From positions 1,984,001 to 2,048,000 of the forward strand of contig NZ_SDWT01000001.1 of NCBI RefSeq assembly GCF_004137255.1: DNA of 64,000 nt. Reading direction: 5' to 3'. A program made the translations under genes and the position numbers. Below the pieces are notes generated by a model. It made no database searches. It saw only the letters and a program-made list of their open reading frames with translations, and was not told where the DNA came from. Source of the stretch: Nocardioides oleivorans. Its GTDB lineage: Bacteria; Actinomycetota; Actinomycetes; Propionibacteriales; Nocardioidaceae. Numbering within the stretch: position 1 is the stretch's first letter; the number at the start of each line of letters is the position of its first letter. Below are positions 8,577 through 16,276 of the stretch, piece by piece.

Positions 8577-11203
8577 AGCGCCTCCTGGATCGCTCCCGCC
8601 TCCTGGCGGTCGCCCTGCTGGGGCTCACGGTCACCCTCCCCGCCTCGCTCGGGGTCGTCGGTACGACCTCGGCCGCCGCGGCTGCCGACGACGAGCCGGC
8701 CTTCACCCAGACCAAGCACCTCACCCGGTCGATCGTCTTCGACGGCCAGCAGATCGAGATCGACTCGCGCGACGTCACCGTCACGGCCAACCGCACGACG
8801 CAGCTCCGCGGCCGCGAACGCATCCAGATCGACTGGACCGGTGCGCACCCGTCGGGCGGCCGCGCGGCGAGCCCGTTCGGCGAGCTGGGGATGCTCCAGG
8901 AGTACCCGGTCGTCATCCTGCAGTGTCGCGGGCTCGACGACCCGAGCCTGTCGCCCGACCAGCAGCTGTCTCCGGAGACGTGCTGGACCTCCTCACGCAT
9001 CCAGCGCAGCCAGTCGATGGACGCCTCGCAGGCGGTGTGGCAGCAGGACGCGTACGGCACCGAGGCCGACCGCGCCGCCAAGAGCGGCCTGGTCCCTGCC
9101 CCGGCCGAGTGCAACGACCCGCCGACGTTCTCCACCCACATCACGCCCTTCCGTGCCGCGAACGGCACGGTCTACGCCTCCTGCACGGCCGAGACGATGG
9201 CGCCCGAGGCCGCGGTCGGCGCCGCCTTCCCGCCCGCCGAGATGGCCGCGTTCTCCGACACCGAGGGCAACGGGTCGGTGAAGTTCGAGGTCCGCACCGA
9301 CGTCGAGAACGAGTCGCTCGGCTGCTCGGACACCGTCGCGTGCTCGGTCGTGGTGATCCCGATCACCGGCATCTCCTGCGTCACCGACGACCGCGAGTGC
9401 TCCAAGGCGGGTCGCTTCGCGTCCGGCGCGAGCAACTACGCCAACGAGGGTGTGGATCTCGCCGTCTCGGGGCAGCTGTGGTGGTCCGCGTCCAACTGGC
9501 GCAACCGCATCTCGATCCCCCTGGGCTTCGGCCTCCCCCCGGACGCCTGCGACGTGCTCGACTCGAGGGCGCCGACCGGCTTCTACGGCTCCGAGCTGAT
9601 GGCCCAGGCCTCGCTCCAGTGGTCGCCGGCCTACTGCCTGGACAAGAAGCGCTTCAAGTTCCAGCACAACAAGATGTCCGACGAGGCCGGCTTCAACCTC
9701 GCCGAGAACGGCGGCGGCGTGGCGGCGTTCGTCTCGAGCGAGCACGACACCAAGGGCGCCGACCCGGTGGCCTACGCACCGACGGCGGTCACCGGCTTCT
9801 CGGTCGGCTACATCATCGACCGGCCGGGCAACGCCGGCGAGTACACCGACCTCAAGCTCAACGCGCGCCTGATCGCCAAGCTCCTCACGCAGTCCTACGT
9901 CGCCAGCGAGCGGGGTCGCGGACACCCCGGGATGAGCGCCAACCCGACGTCGATCAACCTCGACCCGGAGTTCCAGAAGCTCAACCCCGGGCTCGACACG
10001 GTCGCCCGCGAGGCCGCCGCGACGATGCTGTCGCTGTCCGAGGGGAGCGACGTGATGCAGTCGCTGACGTCCTACATCGCCCACGACAAGGACGCGGCGG
10101 CCTTCGTGAACGGCAAGGCCGACCCGTGGGGGATGAAGGTCAACCCGAGCTACAAGAAGATCTCGTTGCCGACCCCCGAGTGGCCGCTGCTCGACGACTA
10201 CGTGGCTCCGTCCGAGCAGGAGTGCTACCAGCAGAACCCGGCTCCGTACTTCACCCAGGTCGCAGCACCGGTGACGTCGCTGCGCAAGATCGCCGAGGGC
10301 GTGCTCGACGCCTGGCCGAACGTGCAGACCAAGTGCGACCGCGCGACGAGCTCGGACCCCTGGAAGATCGGACGGGTCGACCGCCAGGGCGTCGGCACCC
10401 GCTTCATGCTGGGCCTCGTCTCCACCGGCGACGCGGAGCGGCTGGGCCTGGCCCAGGCGGCGCTGGCGACGACCGGCAAGAACTTCGTGGCGCCCACCCC
10501 GAGCACCATGGCCCGCGCCATCCGCCTCGCGGAGCCCGCCGAGGACGGCGACACCCCGTTCACGCTCGACATGGCCGAGGTCGTCAAGGCCAACGCCTAC
10601 CCCGGCACGATGATCGTCTACACCGCGGCGCGCACGGCGAACCTGCCGAAGGACGACGCCGCCAAGGTGGCCGAGTTCATCCGGATCTCGACGACCGAGG
10701 GGCAGAAGAGCGGCTACGGCAACGGACAGCTCCCGCCCGGCTTCCTGTCGATCACCAGGTCGGGCGTCACCGCGCCGCTGTGGAAGCAGGCACAGGCCGT
10801 GGCGACCGAGGTCGCCGACCAGAAGGGCGTCACCGAGGGCGACGGGTCCGGTGACGGCGGCTCGGGCACCGGCGGAACCGGGGGGACCGGCGGCACGGGA
10901 GGCAGCACCGACCCCGGTCCCGGCAGCGTGACCGAGGTGGGCACCGGCGGCTCCGAGGAGGAGCAGCCCACCGACGCGGGCGACGGCAAGGGCGACGGCA
11001 AGGGCGACGGCAAGGGCGACGGCAAGGGCGACAAGACCGACGGCAGGGCCGACGAGCAGGAGCTCGTGGCCATGCCGCCGACGACGGAGGTCTCCTCCCC
11101 GGTGGCCGAGCGGATGCTCCCGCTCCTCCTCCTCGTCGCGCTCGTCAGCGCCGTCGCGGCGAACCTGGTCCGGCTGCGCCACCTGCGGCGGAGGCGGTTG
11201 TGA
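8573..11203 (+). CDS. Large surface protein, SBP-like C-terminal half, C-terminal membrane anchor
   Basis: An 876-residue protein with a Sec signal peptide (cleavage after about residue 38), a long extracellular region, a low-complexity linker and a terminal hydrophobic helix followed by RLRHLRRRRL. The N-terminal half is unfamiliar and Cys-containing. The region around residues 400-740 looks like a second, degenerate PstS-type binding domain, since its end reads EFIRISTTEGQKSGYGNGQLPPGF, like the end of PstS domains. The linker contains four tandem GDGK repeats (about 10980-11035) and Gly-Thr repeats. It overlaps the PstS-like gene upstream and the pseudo-sortase downstream by four bases each. 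Confidence 0.7.
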   Translation: MKRLLDRSRLLAVALLGLTVTLPASLGVVGTTSAAAAADDEPAFTQTKHLTRSIVFDGQQIEIDSRDVTVTANRTTQLRGRERIQIDWTGAHPSGGRAASPFGELGMLQEYPVVILQCRGLDDPSLSPDQQLSPETCWTSSRIQRSQSMDASQAVWQQDAYGTEADRAAKSGLVPAPAECNDPPTFSTHITPFRAANGTVYASCTAETMAPEAAVGAAFPPAEMAAFSDTEGNGSVKFEVRTDVENESLGCSDTVACSVVVIPITGISCVTDDRECSKAGRFASGASNYANEGVDLAVSGQLWWSASNWRNRISIPLGFGLPPDACDVLDSRAPTGFYGSELMAQASLQWSPAYCLDKKRFKFQHNKMSDEAGFNLAENGGGVAAFVSSEHDTKGADPVAYAPTAVTGFSVGYIIDRPGNAGEYTDLKLNARLIAKLLTQSYVASERGRGHPGMSANPTSINLDPEFQKLNPGLDTVAREAAATMLSLSEGSDVMQSLTSYIAHDKDAAAFVNGKADPWGMKVNPSYKKISLPTPEWPLLDDYVAPSEQECYQQNPAPYFTQVAAPVTSLRKIAEGVLDAWPNVQTKCDRATSSDPWKIGRVDRQGVGTRFMLGLVSTGDAERLGLAQAALATTGKNFVAPTPSTMARAIRLAEPAEDGDTPFTLDMAEVVKANAYPGTMIVYTAARTANLPKDDAAKVAEFIRISTTEGQKSGYGNGQLPPGFLSITRSGVTAPLWKQAQAVATEVADQKGVTEGDGSGDGGSGTGGTGGTGGTGGSTDPGPGSVTEVGTGGSEEEQPTDAGDGKGDGKGDGKGDGKGDKTDGRADEQELVAMPPTTEVSSPVAERMLPLLLLVALVSAVAANLVRLRHLRRRRL

Positions 11204-12150
11204 CGATGACGACGCAGCGCCCTCCCGCACCCGGCCCGGCGCCCGACCCCGCACGCGGCGACAAGGCCTCGGTCGCGCGCCGTACCGACGTCGCGCCGGC
11301 GCCTGCCCGGGGTGACGACCTCTGGTCCGTCGTGTCGACCACGTCGGTCATGGTGTGCCTGGTCGCCGGCTGGATGATCGCGCAGATGCTCTACCTCGGT
11401 GGGCTCGCGCAGGACCGCGCCCAGGACCGGCTCTACGCCGAGTTCCGTGGCGAGCTGGCGGCCGCCACCGCCCCGATCGGTCCGGTCACCGAGGTCGGCA
11501 AGCCCGTCGCCACCCTCTCGATCCCGCACATCGGTGTCGAGCAGGTCGTGGTGGAGGGCACCGCGTCCGGTGACCTCCTCGACGGTCCCGGTCACCTCCG
11601 CAACACCGTGCTCCCGGGCCAGGAGGGAACCTCCGCGGTGTTCGGCCGGGCGAGCACGTACGGCGCCCCCTTCGCTCGCATCGGCAGCCTCGTCGAGGGC
11701 GACCAGGTCAACGTCACGACGGCACAGGGCGAGGTCCGCTTCCGCGTGATCGGCGTACGCCGTGCCGGTGACCCGCTTCCCCAGCCCCGTCCCGACGGCG
11801 CCGCGCGGCTCGTCCTGGTGAGCGGGGAGGCGAGCGGCTCACGGCTGCCGTCGCTGTCCCCGGGCCGGGTCGTCTACGTGGACGCCGAGGCCGACGAGGC
11901 GTTCCCCACCCCCGCGGGCCTGCCCCGCGTGGTCCCTGAACCGGAGCAGGCGATGGGTACGGAGTCCGGAGCGGTCATGCCGCTGCTGACGCTGTGCCTG
12001 GGGCTGCTCCTGGCGCTGACGCTCGGGGTCATCGCCGCCCGGCAGCGGTTCTCCACTGCCCTCGTCTGGGTGGTCACGACACCTGTCGTGATCGCCGTCG
12101 CCTGGCTCACCACCGACGTGGTCATGCGGCTCCTGCCCAACCTCATGTAG
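11200..12150 (+). CDS. Sortase-fold membrane protein lacking catalytic His and Cys
   Basis: A 316-residue protein with a cytoplasmic N-terminus, one helix at about 44-66, an extracellular sortase-like domain (about 95-232) and two C-terminal helices. The segment LSIPHIGVEQVVVEGT, then GPGHLRNTVLPGQEGTSAVFGR, then STYGAPF aligns with class E-type sortases, where active enzymes read GH at the position of G149-R150. The catalytic TLTTC strand is here LVLVSG (205-209), so Cys becomes Gly209. The final Arg (R223) is retained. It is therefore predicted inactive as a transpeptidase. GTG 11200 overlaps the upstream stop. A scaffold role for the surface proteins in the operon is inference. Confidence 0.72.
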   Translation: MTMTTQRPPAPGPAPDPARGDKASVARRTDVAPAPARGDDLWSVVSTTSVMVCLVAGWMIAQMLYLGGLAQDRAQDRLYAEFRGELAAATAPIGPVTEVGKPVATLSIPHIGVEQVVVEGTASGDLLDGPGHLRNTVLPGQEGTSAVFGRASTYGAPFARIGSLVEGDQVNVTTAQGEVRFRVIGVRRAGDPLPQPRPDGAARLVLVSGEASGSRLPSLSPGRVVYVDAEADEAFPTPAGLPRVVPEPEQAMGTESGAVMPLLTLCLGLLLALTLGVIAARQRFSTALVWVVTTPVVIAVAWLTTDVVMRLLPNLM

Positions 12151-12191
12151 TGCCATCACCCAACCAGCACCACACACAGAAGGAACACAAC

Positions 12192-13787
12192 ATGTCTGTT
12201 CGCAGGCTCTTTGCCGGCGTGAGCACCGCGGCCGTCGTGGCCGCGTCGCTGTCGCTCGCTGCCCCGGCCATGGCTGACCCCGCGGCGCCGTACACGCCCG
12301 CCGCCTCCGACGTCATCGGCGTCGGCTCCGACACCTCCGAGTTCGCGCTGGCCTACCTCGCCGACGGCAACGCCGGCGTCGCCGGCTACAACGCCTCCAA
12401 CCCGGCCGGCAAGCTGGTCAGCTGGAACGCCACCGCCCCCGCGGGCGGCGCCGCGACGATCAACCTCCCCAACGAGGCCGCGGCCACGCGGCCCAACGGC
12501 TCCGGCGCGGGCAAGAGCACCCTCTACGGTGCCGGCAACAAGACCGACATCGACTTCGCGCGCTCGTCCTCGGCCCTCAACGCCGCAGAGAAGCAGGCCG
12601 GTCTCCAAGCCTTCCCGTTCGCCAAGGACTCGCTGGCCCTGGCCACCGCGAAGACCAGCAACGCGCCGGCGTCGATCAGCCCCGCCGACATGGTGCGCAT
12701 CTACTCCGGCACGGTCACCAACTGGAGCCAGCTCGGTGGCACGGCGGGCGTCATCGCCCCGAAGATCCCGCAGAGCGGCTCGGGCACGCGCTCGTTCTTC
12801 CTCGACCAGCTCAAGGCCGCCAACGGTGGCACGGACGTCACCTTGGCCGGCACCGTGGCCTCGGTCCAGGAGCACGACCCGGCCCAGGTCCAGAACGACC
12901 CCAACGCCGTCGCGCCGTTCTCCATCGGCCGGAACTCGGTCATCGGCGCGCCCCTCCGCATCGAGGGCGGCTTCTCCGCTGCTCGCGCGCTCTACAACGT
13001 GGTGCGCCAGGGTGACGTCGCCAAGCCCGAGATCACCGCGATCTTCGGCGACGCCGGCTTCATCTGCTCGGCCGCGGCCAAGCCCCTGATCACGGCGGCC
13101 GGCTTCGAGCAGCTGCTCCCCAAGACCCAGGGCGGCGTCTGTGGCGTCCCGACCCAGGACCCGACCACCAACCTCGCGACCCAGCAGATCGCCACCACCA
13201 CGACCGTTGCGGGCACCTCCGCCTCGGCCGGTGCGCTCAGCCTCACCGCCACGGTCGCCTCCGGCAGCACCGTCGCCGACGGCCTCGTCTCGTTCTTCCT
13301 CGACGGTGCGGCCACCCCCACCGGCACCCCGGTCCCGCTCACGGGTGGCAAGGCCACCAAGGCGCTGACCGGCATCGCGGCGGGCGCGCACACCGTCGTC
13401 GCGAAGTTCGCTCCCAGCGGCAGCTCGGTCTTCCTCGCCTCGCAGTCGGCAGCCACCCCGGTGACGGTCGCGGCGACCACGGTGACCCCGCCGGCGACGA
13501 CCAAGGCGCCGACCAAGCTGAAGTCGACCTTCAAGAAGTCCTACAAGGCCGGCGCGAAGGTCTCGGGCACCATCAAGGTCACCGAGTCCGCAGACGGCAA
13601 GGCTGCCGGCAAGTTCACGATCAAGCTGGGCAAGAAGGTCGTCGCCAAGGGCAAGGTCAAGAACGGCGTCGCCAAGGTCACGAACATCAAGGGCCTGAAG
13701 AAGGGCAAGAACAAGCTCGTCGTCGAGTACGCCGGCAGCTCGGCGTTCAAGGCCTCCAAGCTGAAGCTGACGATCACCATCTCGTGA
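12192..13787 (+). CDS. PstS-like binding protein fused to Ig-like and Lys-rich domains
   Basis: A 531-residue secreted protein. It has a signal peptide ending AAPAMA, a PBP domain at about 35-320 with PstS-like segments (VGSDTSEFALAYL, IYSGTVTNWSQLGG, PQSGSGTRSFFLDQL), a bacterial Ig-like repeat (about 335-435), and a Lys-rich C-terminal Ig-like domain ending KLKLTITIS. There is no lipobox or membrane anchor, so wall retention through the basic domain is possible. ATG 12192 was chosen because AGAAGGA lies 9-15 bases upstream and the signal peptide starts there; the longer frame upstream overlaps the previous gene. It is the third binding-like protein in this operon. Confidence 0.8.
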   Translation: MSVRRLFAGVSTAAVVAASLSLAAPAMADPAAPYTPAASDVIGVGSDTSEFALAYLADGNAGVAGYNASNPAGKLVSWNATAPAGGAATINLPNEAAATRPNGSGAGKSTLYGAGNKTDIDFARSSSALNAAEKQAGLQAFPFAKDSLALATAKTSNAPASISPADMVRIYSGTVTNWSQLGGTAGVIAPKIPQSGSGTRSFFLDQLKAANGGTDVTLAGTVASVQEHDPAQVQNDPNAVAPFSIGRNSVIGAPLRIEGGFSAARALYNVVRQGDVAKPEITAIFGDAGFICSAAAKPLITAAGFEQLLPKTQGGVCGVPTQDPTTNLATQQIATTTTVAGTSASAGALSLTATVASGSTVADGLVSFFLDGAATPTGTPVPLTGGKATKALTGIAAGAHTVVAKFAPSGSSVFLASQSAATPVTVAATTVTPPATTKAPTKLKSTFKKSYKAGAKVSGTIKVTESADGKAAGKFTIKLGKKVVAKGKVKNGVAKVTNIKGLKKGKNKLVVEYAGSSAFKASKLKLTITIS

Positions 13788-13819
13788 CCGTCCGTTCCTG
13801 ACCGCACCACCCACGAACG

Positions 13820-13854
13820 GGAGGCGGGCGGCTCGCTGACGGCCGCCCGCCTCC
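13820..13854 (+). terminator. Intercistronic hairpin before pstB
   Basis: A perfect 13-bp stem (GGAGGCGGGCGGC, 13820-13832, paired with 13842-13854) with a 9-base loop and no T run. It lies between the Ig-domain binding protein and pstB in the same direction. It is likely an attenuator or an RNA-stabilising 3' end that keeps binding-protein transcripts in excess of the ATPase. Confidence 0.6.
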
Positions 13855-13889
13855 ACCTCCGCACGCACCACGAACCGAAGAAGAACCCC

Positions 13890-14729
13890 ATGACGCAGAC
13901 CACGTTGCCGACCACCCCGACCACCCCGCCCGCCCCCTCCGGGCCGGGCACCGGACCGGCTGCCCTCGAGGCACGCGACATCACCGCGTGGTTCGGCAAC
14001 CACCAGGTCCTCGACCGGGTCTCGCTGACCATGCCGGCCTCGGGCATCACCGCGCTGATCGGCCCGTCCGGGTGTGGCAAGTCGACCTTCCTGCGCATCC
14101 TCAACCGGATGCACGAGCTGGTGCCGTCCGCGGCGCTCGCCGGCGAGGTCCTGCTCGACGGCGAGGACATCTACGACCCGCAGAAGAAGCTCACCGACGC
14201 CCGTCGCAACATCGGGATGGTCTTCCAGAAGCCCAACCCGTTCCCCGCGATGTCGATCCGCGAGAACGTGATCGCCGGACTGCGCCTCACCGGCACCAAG
14301 GTGGGCAGGTCGGCCAAGGAGGAGCTCGTCGAGGAGTGTCTCGTCCGCGGTGGCCTCTGGAACGAGGTCAAGGACCGTCTCGACAGCCCCGGTGGCGGCC
14401 TCTCCGGCGGTCAGCAGCAGCGCCTCTGCATCGCGCGCTCGCTCGCGATCAAGCCCCGCGTGCTGCTCATGGACGAGCCCTGCTCGGCCCTCGACCCGAC
14501 CTCGACCCGGGTGATCGAGGAGACGATGAAGGACCTCGCCCAGCAGGTCACGATCGTCATCGTCACGCACAACATGCAGCAGGCCGCGCGCGTCTCCGAC
14601 ACGTGCGCGTTCTTCCTGGCCTCCCAGGGCACCCCCGGCGTGATCGTCGAGCACGGCGACACCGAGGCCATGTTCACCAGCCCGCGCGACGAGCGCACCA
14701 GCGACTACGTCAACGGCCGCTTCGGCTGA
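13890..14729 (+). CDS. pstB: Phosphate-type ABC transporter ATP-binding protein
   Basis: A 279-residue cytoplasmic ATPase that powers the PstC/PstA permeases of this operon. Walker A is GPSGCGKST, the signature is LSGGQQQR, Walker B is [13 protein letters not shown], and the H-loop segment is [19 protein letters not shown] and MVFQKPNPFPAMSI are PstB-specific. A Thr/Pro-rich N-terminal extension of about 30 residues distinguishes it from the second PstB at 37552. It closes the operon and is followed by a strong terminator. Confidence 0.93.
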   Translation: MTQTTLPTTPTTPPAPSGPGTGPAALEARDITAWFGNHQVLDRVSLTMPASGITALIGPSGCGKSTFLRILNRMHELVPSAALAGEVLLDGEDIYDPQKKLTDARRNIGMVFQKPNPFPAMSIRENVIAGLRLTGTKVGRSAKEELVEECLVRGGLWNEVKDRLDSPGGGLSGGQQQRLCIARSLAIKPRVLLMDEPCSALDPTSTRVIEETMKDLAQQVTIVIVTHNMQQAARVSDTCAFFLASQGTPGVIVEHGDTEAMFTSPRDERTSDYVNGRFG

Positions 14730-14753
14730 CCCCGACGTGCCGGCGGCACATGC

Positions 14754-14790
14754 AGAAGGGCCCCGATCGGGACGCGATCGGGGCCCTTCT
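14754..14790. terminator. Bidirectional terminator between pstB and tRNA-Phe
   Basis: A perfect 15-bp stem (AGAAGGGCCCCGATC at 14754-14768 paired with 14776-14790) with a 7-base loop. It sits between the converging pstB and tRNA-Phe genes and ends in TTCT, so it can serve both strands. Confidence 0.8.
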
Positions 14791-14796
14791 GGCTTG

Positions 14797-14870
14797 TGGG
14801 CAGGGGCGGGGTCGAACCGCCGACCTATCACTTTTCAGGCGATCGCTCGTACCAACTGAGCTACCTGCCC
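14797..14870 (-). tRNA. tRNA-Phe (GAA)
   Basis: Read on the minus strand, the acceptor stem GGGCAGG pairs with CCTGCCC, the D arm is GCTCAGTTGGTACGAGC, the anticodon loop CTGAAAA gives anticodon GAA, and the T arm is GGCGGTTCGACCCCGCC. CCA is not encoded. In many actinomycetes tRNA-Phe lies directly beside tRNA-Glu and tRNA-Asp; here those two are 3.4 kb away and on the other strand. Confidence 0.95.
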
Positions 14871-14935
14871 AAGCGCGACAAAGCGTACATGAGCGCGCGC
14901 ACCGGTACGGAATCGGCCCGCGGGCGCGAGATCGC

Positions 14936-16276
14936 CTAGGCGCGGTCCCCGGCGGCGTCGGCGGGCAGCTCCAGCCAGAAGCTCGAGCCCGACCCGAGTC
15001 GCGACTCCCCGCGGACGGCACCGCCGTCGCGCTCGGCGATGGTCCGCGAGATCGACAGTCCCAGCCCGCTGCCCTTGGTGTCGCGCTCGGCGAAGCGGAC
15101 GAAGGGCTCGAAGACGTGCTCCATCTGCTCCGGGGCCAGCCCCGGGCCGTCGTCGCGCACGATGATCCGCACCATCGGGCGACCGCTCTCGCCGAGCAGG
15201 CGCTGCGCCGACAGGTGCACCGTGCCCCCGCCGGGGTGGCGGTGGTGGGTGACGGCGTTGCCGAGGAGGTTGGTCAGCACCTGGCGTACGCCGGACGCGT
15301 GCGCCCACACGGTCACCGCGGGATCGACCTCGTTGAGGATCTCCACGTGGGCCGTGCGGGCCGGGGTGCGGTGCCAGTGCACGACGTCGGCGACCGCGTC
15401 GGCGATGGAGACGTGCTGGCGCTGGTCGTCCTCGGAGAGGGTACGACCGGCGCCGAGGAGGCTGTCGACGACCGAGAGCAGCTGCTCGCACGCCCGGACG
15501 ATGACCGGCCCGTCGCGGAGCATCCCCTTGGCGACGACCTCCGGGGTGCCGTGCTCGGCGTCGTCGAGCAGGACCTCGGTGTAGCCGAGGACCGCCGCGA
15601 GCGGGGTGCGCAGCTCGTGGCCGACCGAGCCGAAGAACTGCTGGTAGGCCAGCTGGGCCTCGGCGCCGGCCTCGATGGCCTCGGCGAGGGCACGGCGGGA
15701 GCGCTCGAGGTTGATCCGGGCGATGACGGCGGAGTTGAGCAGTCGGAGGTCCGCGATGACCTCCTCGGGCCACCGCCCGACCTCGCTCGTGGCGGCGGAG
15801 ATGCTGCCGAACATCTCGCCGCGGGACAGCAGCGTGGTGGCGGCGAGGGAGCGGACGTCGACCCGGGTGAGCTCGAGGCGGTCCTGGGCGGCCTCCTCGG
15901 GCAGGAGGTCGCGGTCCGTCACGACCATGAGCCCGTCCCGGCGGGCATGCGCGGAGAGCCACGGCATGGTCAGCGCGGCGTCGGGGCCGGCGTCGGGCGG
16001 GGGCAGGAGGTTGACCTCGGAGCCCGGGCGGGTCCATTCCCGGAGGTAGGCACGCCCCCCGAGCCGCACCCAGTGCGTGGTGTCCTCGGGGGTGAAGCTC
16101 GTGAGGGCGACCACGACCACCTCGACCTTGGGGCCCGACAGGAGGTGGCCGGCCGTCAGGCTGATGGCCTCGTCAACGCTGGTGCCGCCGTCGAGGATCG
16201 CGTCCGCCAGCGTCGCCGCCGCAGCAGACACGGGGGTCCACGTCGACAGGTCCTGGATGGAGGGATGCTCGGTCAC
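14936..16276 (-). CDS. GAF-type sensor histidine kinase
   Basis: A 446-residue soluble kinase. Residues about 20-200 resemble a GAF sensor domain. The phospho-acceptor His lies in GHELRTP, the N box is QVLTNLLGNAVTHH, and ATP-lid motifs DDGPGLAPEQ and GSGLGLSIS follow. No membrane helix is seen, so the signal is probably intracellular. Its ATG overlaps the stop of the P450 gene by four bases, so it is the last gene of a unit consisting of response regulator, peptide, P450 and kinase. The lone receiver protein at 17660 is the natural candidate partner. Confidence 0.85.
   Translation of the reverse strand: MTEHPSIQDLSTWTPVSAAAATLADAILDGGTSVDEAISLTAGHLLSGPKVEVVVVALTSFTPEDTTHWVRLGGRAYLREWTRPGSEVNLLPPPDAGPDAALTMPWLSAHARRDGLMVVTDRDLLPEEAAQDRLELTRVDVRSLAATTLLSRGEMFGSISAATSEVGRWPEEVIADLRLLNSAVIARINLERSRRALAEAIEAGAEAQLAYQQFFGSVGHELRTPLAAVLGYTEVLLDDAEHGTPEVVAKGMLRDGPVIVRACEQLLSVVDSLLGAGRTLSEDDQRQHVSIADAVADVVHWHRTPARTAHVEILNEVDPAVTVWAHASGVRQVLTNLLGNAVTHHRHPGGGTVHLSAQRLLGESGRPMVRIIVRDDGPGLAPEQMEHVFEPFVRFAERDTKGSGLGLSISRTIAERDGGAVRGESRLGSGSSFWLELPADAAGDRA

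Noticed and set aside
8993..11254. A 753-residue open frame antisense to the large surface-protein gene
   Set aside because: High-GC third positions make long antisense frames common here; the sequence is Arg/Gly/Ala-rich without motifs, while the sense strand has a signal peptide, domains and overlaps with neighbours.
11200..12150. Active sortase call for the sortase-fold protein
   Set aside because: Both the catalytic His and Cys positions are replaced (Arg and Gly), so enzymatic sorting is not supported.
12156..14831. An 891-residue antisense frame over the Ig-domain protein and pstB
   Set aside because: It opposes two clearly recognisable genes and the terminator at 14754, and has no recognisable domain.
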